Assembly: GCA_016764435.1 (NCBI GenBank)
Contig: JAESRX010000007.1
Coordinates: 124,001-188,000 of the forward strand
Length of the DNA: 64,000 bases
Direction of reading: 5' to 3'
Source of the DNA: Flavobacteriaceae bacterium
GTDB lineage: Bacteria; Bacteroidota; Bacteroidia; Flavobacteriales; Flavobacteriaceae
The notes beneath the pieces were generated by a model. That model saw only the letters and a program-made list of their open reading frames with translations, made no database searches and was not told the DNA's origin. Shown piece by piece: positions 63,151-64,000 of this stretch. The translations under genes and the position numbers were made by a program. Positions within the stretch are counted from its first letter, which is position 1. Each line of letters opens with the position of its first letter.

Positions 63151-64000
63151 TTGAAATATTTTATCTCACTTTTCGTTTTTGTCTTTATTGGTTTGTCCTG
63201 TTTTTCTACTATTTATGGGCAAGGAAAGTTTCATTTTATTAATAATAAGCTGAAACAACAGATCTCATTTATTCATAAAAATAATATTATGATCATTCCA
63301 ATAGTCGTGAATGGAATGGAACTTAATTTTATATTAGATACGGGGGTGAGCCGTACTATTTTATTTAGTTTAAACCAAATTGACTCCTTGAACTTAAAGG
63401 ATTTTAAAAGAATTAAAATTAGGGGTTTAGGGGCTAATAAACCTGTACATGCGTTGCTTTCTAAAAACAATGAATTTCAGTTAAAAAATCTGATAGGCTT
63501 GCAACAGAATTTACTTTTTATCCTCGATAGTGATTTTGACTTATCGGCCAAAATGGGACTTACCATACATGGTATTATTGGCTATGATTTATTCAAGGAT
63601 TTTATAGTTGAAATTAATTATTCTCAAAAAAAAATCACCTTTCACAAGCATACTAAACGGCTGACTAGAAAAGTTATGAAGATGGAAAAAATTCCGTTGA
63701 CTTTTTATAATAAAAAACCTTATGTACAGGTGGAAATCCAATTAAAAAAAGAGCAAGACCCGTTTTTAGTGAAACTATTGATTGATTCTGGTGGAAGTGA
63801 TGGAATATGGCTGTTTGAAGGTAGTCATCCGCTTATTATATCTCCTGAACATTATTTTGACGATTATTTAGGGGAAGGACTTAGTGGAATTATTAGGGGG
63901 AAAAGGAGTAAAATTCACCGGATTTTTATGGGCGATTTTTCACTGAAGAATCCCACGGTTTCCTACCCTGATTCCACAGCTATTATGGTTGCTAGAAAGC
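63151..64000 (+). CDS. Retropepsin-like aspartic protease family protein, partial
   Basis: The frame starts at TTG 63151 (reading KYFISLFVFVFIGLSCFSTIYGQG as a signal peptide) and runs off the right edge. An in-frame TGA lies at 63145-63147, so no longer start exists. Two Asp-Thr/Ser-Gly sites are visible: LDTGVSRTIL (Asp63) and LIDSGGSDGIW (Asp212), with HGIIGYDLF between them. The layout matches the flavobacterial PDZ-containing aspartyl protease family; the PDZ domain would lie past the window. It is an exported enzyme with an unknown substrate. Confidence 0.8.
   Translation, partial: MKYFISLFVFVFIGLSCFSTIYGQGKFHFINNKLKQQISFIHKNNIMIIPIVVNGMELNFILDTGVSRTILFSLNQIDSLNLKDFKRIKIRGLGANKPVHALLSKNNEFQLKNLIGLQQNLLFILDSDFDLSAKMGLTIHGIIGYDLFKDFIVEINYSQKKITFHKHTKRLTRKVMKMEKIPLTFYNKKPYVQVEIQLKKEQDPFLVKLLIDSGGSDGIWLFEGSHPLIISPEHYFDDYLGEGLSGIIRGKRSKIHRIFMGDFSLKNPTVSYPDSTAIMVARK

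Overview
The window is AT-rich and densely packed, and it looks like chromosome from a marine-type member of the Flavobacteriaceae (Bacteroidota). The lineage call rests on lineage-typical genes: the gliding lipoprotein GldI, TonB-dependent receptors with N-terminal carboxypeptidase-regulatory-like domains, the DUF6452/DUF6048 pair beside RlmD, and an HYC_CC_PP-type protein. It also rests on many lipoprotein signals of the form (S/G)C and on -7 elements of the Bacteroidota form TAnnTTTG. I saw no tRNA, rRNA, CRISPR array, intact insertion sequence or prophage. Most of it is core genome.

Layout. 1-6503 (minus) holds a truncated dipeptidyl peptidase IV, then an operon read right to left: small membrane protein, mutL, two active-looking rhomboid proteases and an EEP-family hydrolase. 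6732-9980 holds ribH, a TPR membrane protein, recF, a DciA-like DUF721 gene and ndk. 10098-15162 has a PhoD-like lipoprotein, then a plus-strand run of NrnA-like DHH phosphoesterase, gldI, a Mip-like FKBP, a cyclophilin-FKBP fusion and a PAP2 phosphatase. 15252-18905 (minus) is a polyprenyl-sugar or lipid glycosylation cassette (GT2, duplicated LAB_N protein, ArnT-like GT39) plus an unknown membrane protein. 19094-25479 (plus) is cysS-yidD-lgt, then a TonB-dependent receptor with a lipoprotein partner. 25559-28676 (minus) is a metal-linked unit: HYC_CC_PP protein, TonB receptor, HMA-domain protein.

28793-32691 contains an adenine-deaminase-like gene and a peroxide module: a membrane-anchored Bcp peroxiredoxin, two tiny unknown genes and a convergent OxyR with both redox cysteines. 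32692-33243 carries what looks like the decayed start of an IS110-type transposase. 33244-41535 (minus) is housekeeping: acyltransferase, Nudix CoA pyrophosphatase, two tiny Cys-containing lipoproteins, nucleoside phosphorylase, SUI1/YciH overlapped by two tiny membrane genes, a 2OG-Fe oxygenase, DUF6048/DUF6452, YhcC and RlmD. 41607-46144 (minus) is a lipoprotein cytochrome c and an iron-type locus (porin, imelysin, di-heme oxidoreductase), associated with two similar GAA-N3-TTC palindromes.

46566-64000 has rocD, a DEAD-box helicase with an RGG-type tail, a thioredoxin-fold lipoprotein lacking its cysteines, an asymmetric ABC-F ATPase, an ECF sigma / membrane anti-sigma / Spy-like trio, a conserved protein of unknown function, the three-gene transhydrogenase pntA1-pntA2-pntB, an MBL hydrolase, murB, an aminotransferase and a truncated retropepsin-like protease. 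I found no single striking new defence or biosynthetic system. The best leads are the tiny genes absent from ordinary ORF calling (34832-35169 and 36519-36865), the peroxide module with its shared upstream 10-mer, the paired palindromes around the iron locus, and several family members with missing catalytic motifs (MutL, ABC-F, TlpA-like).
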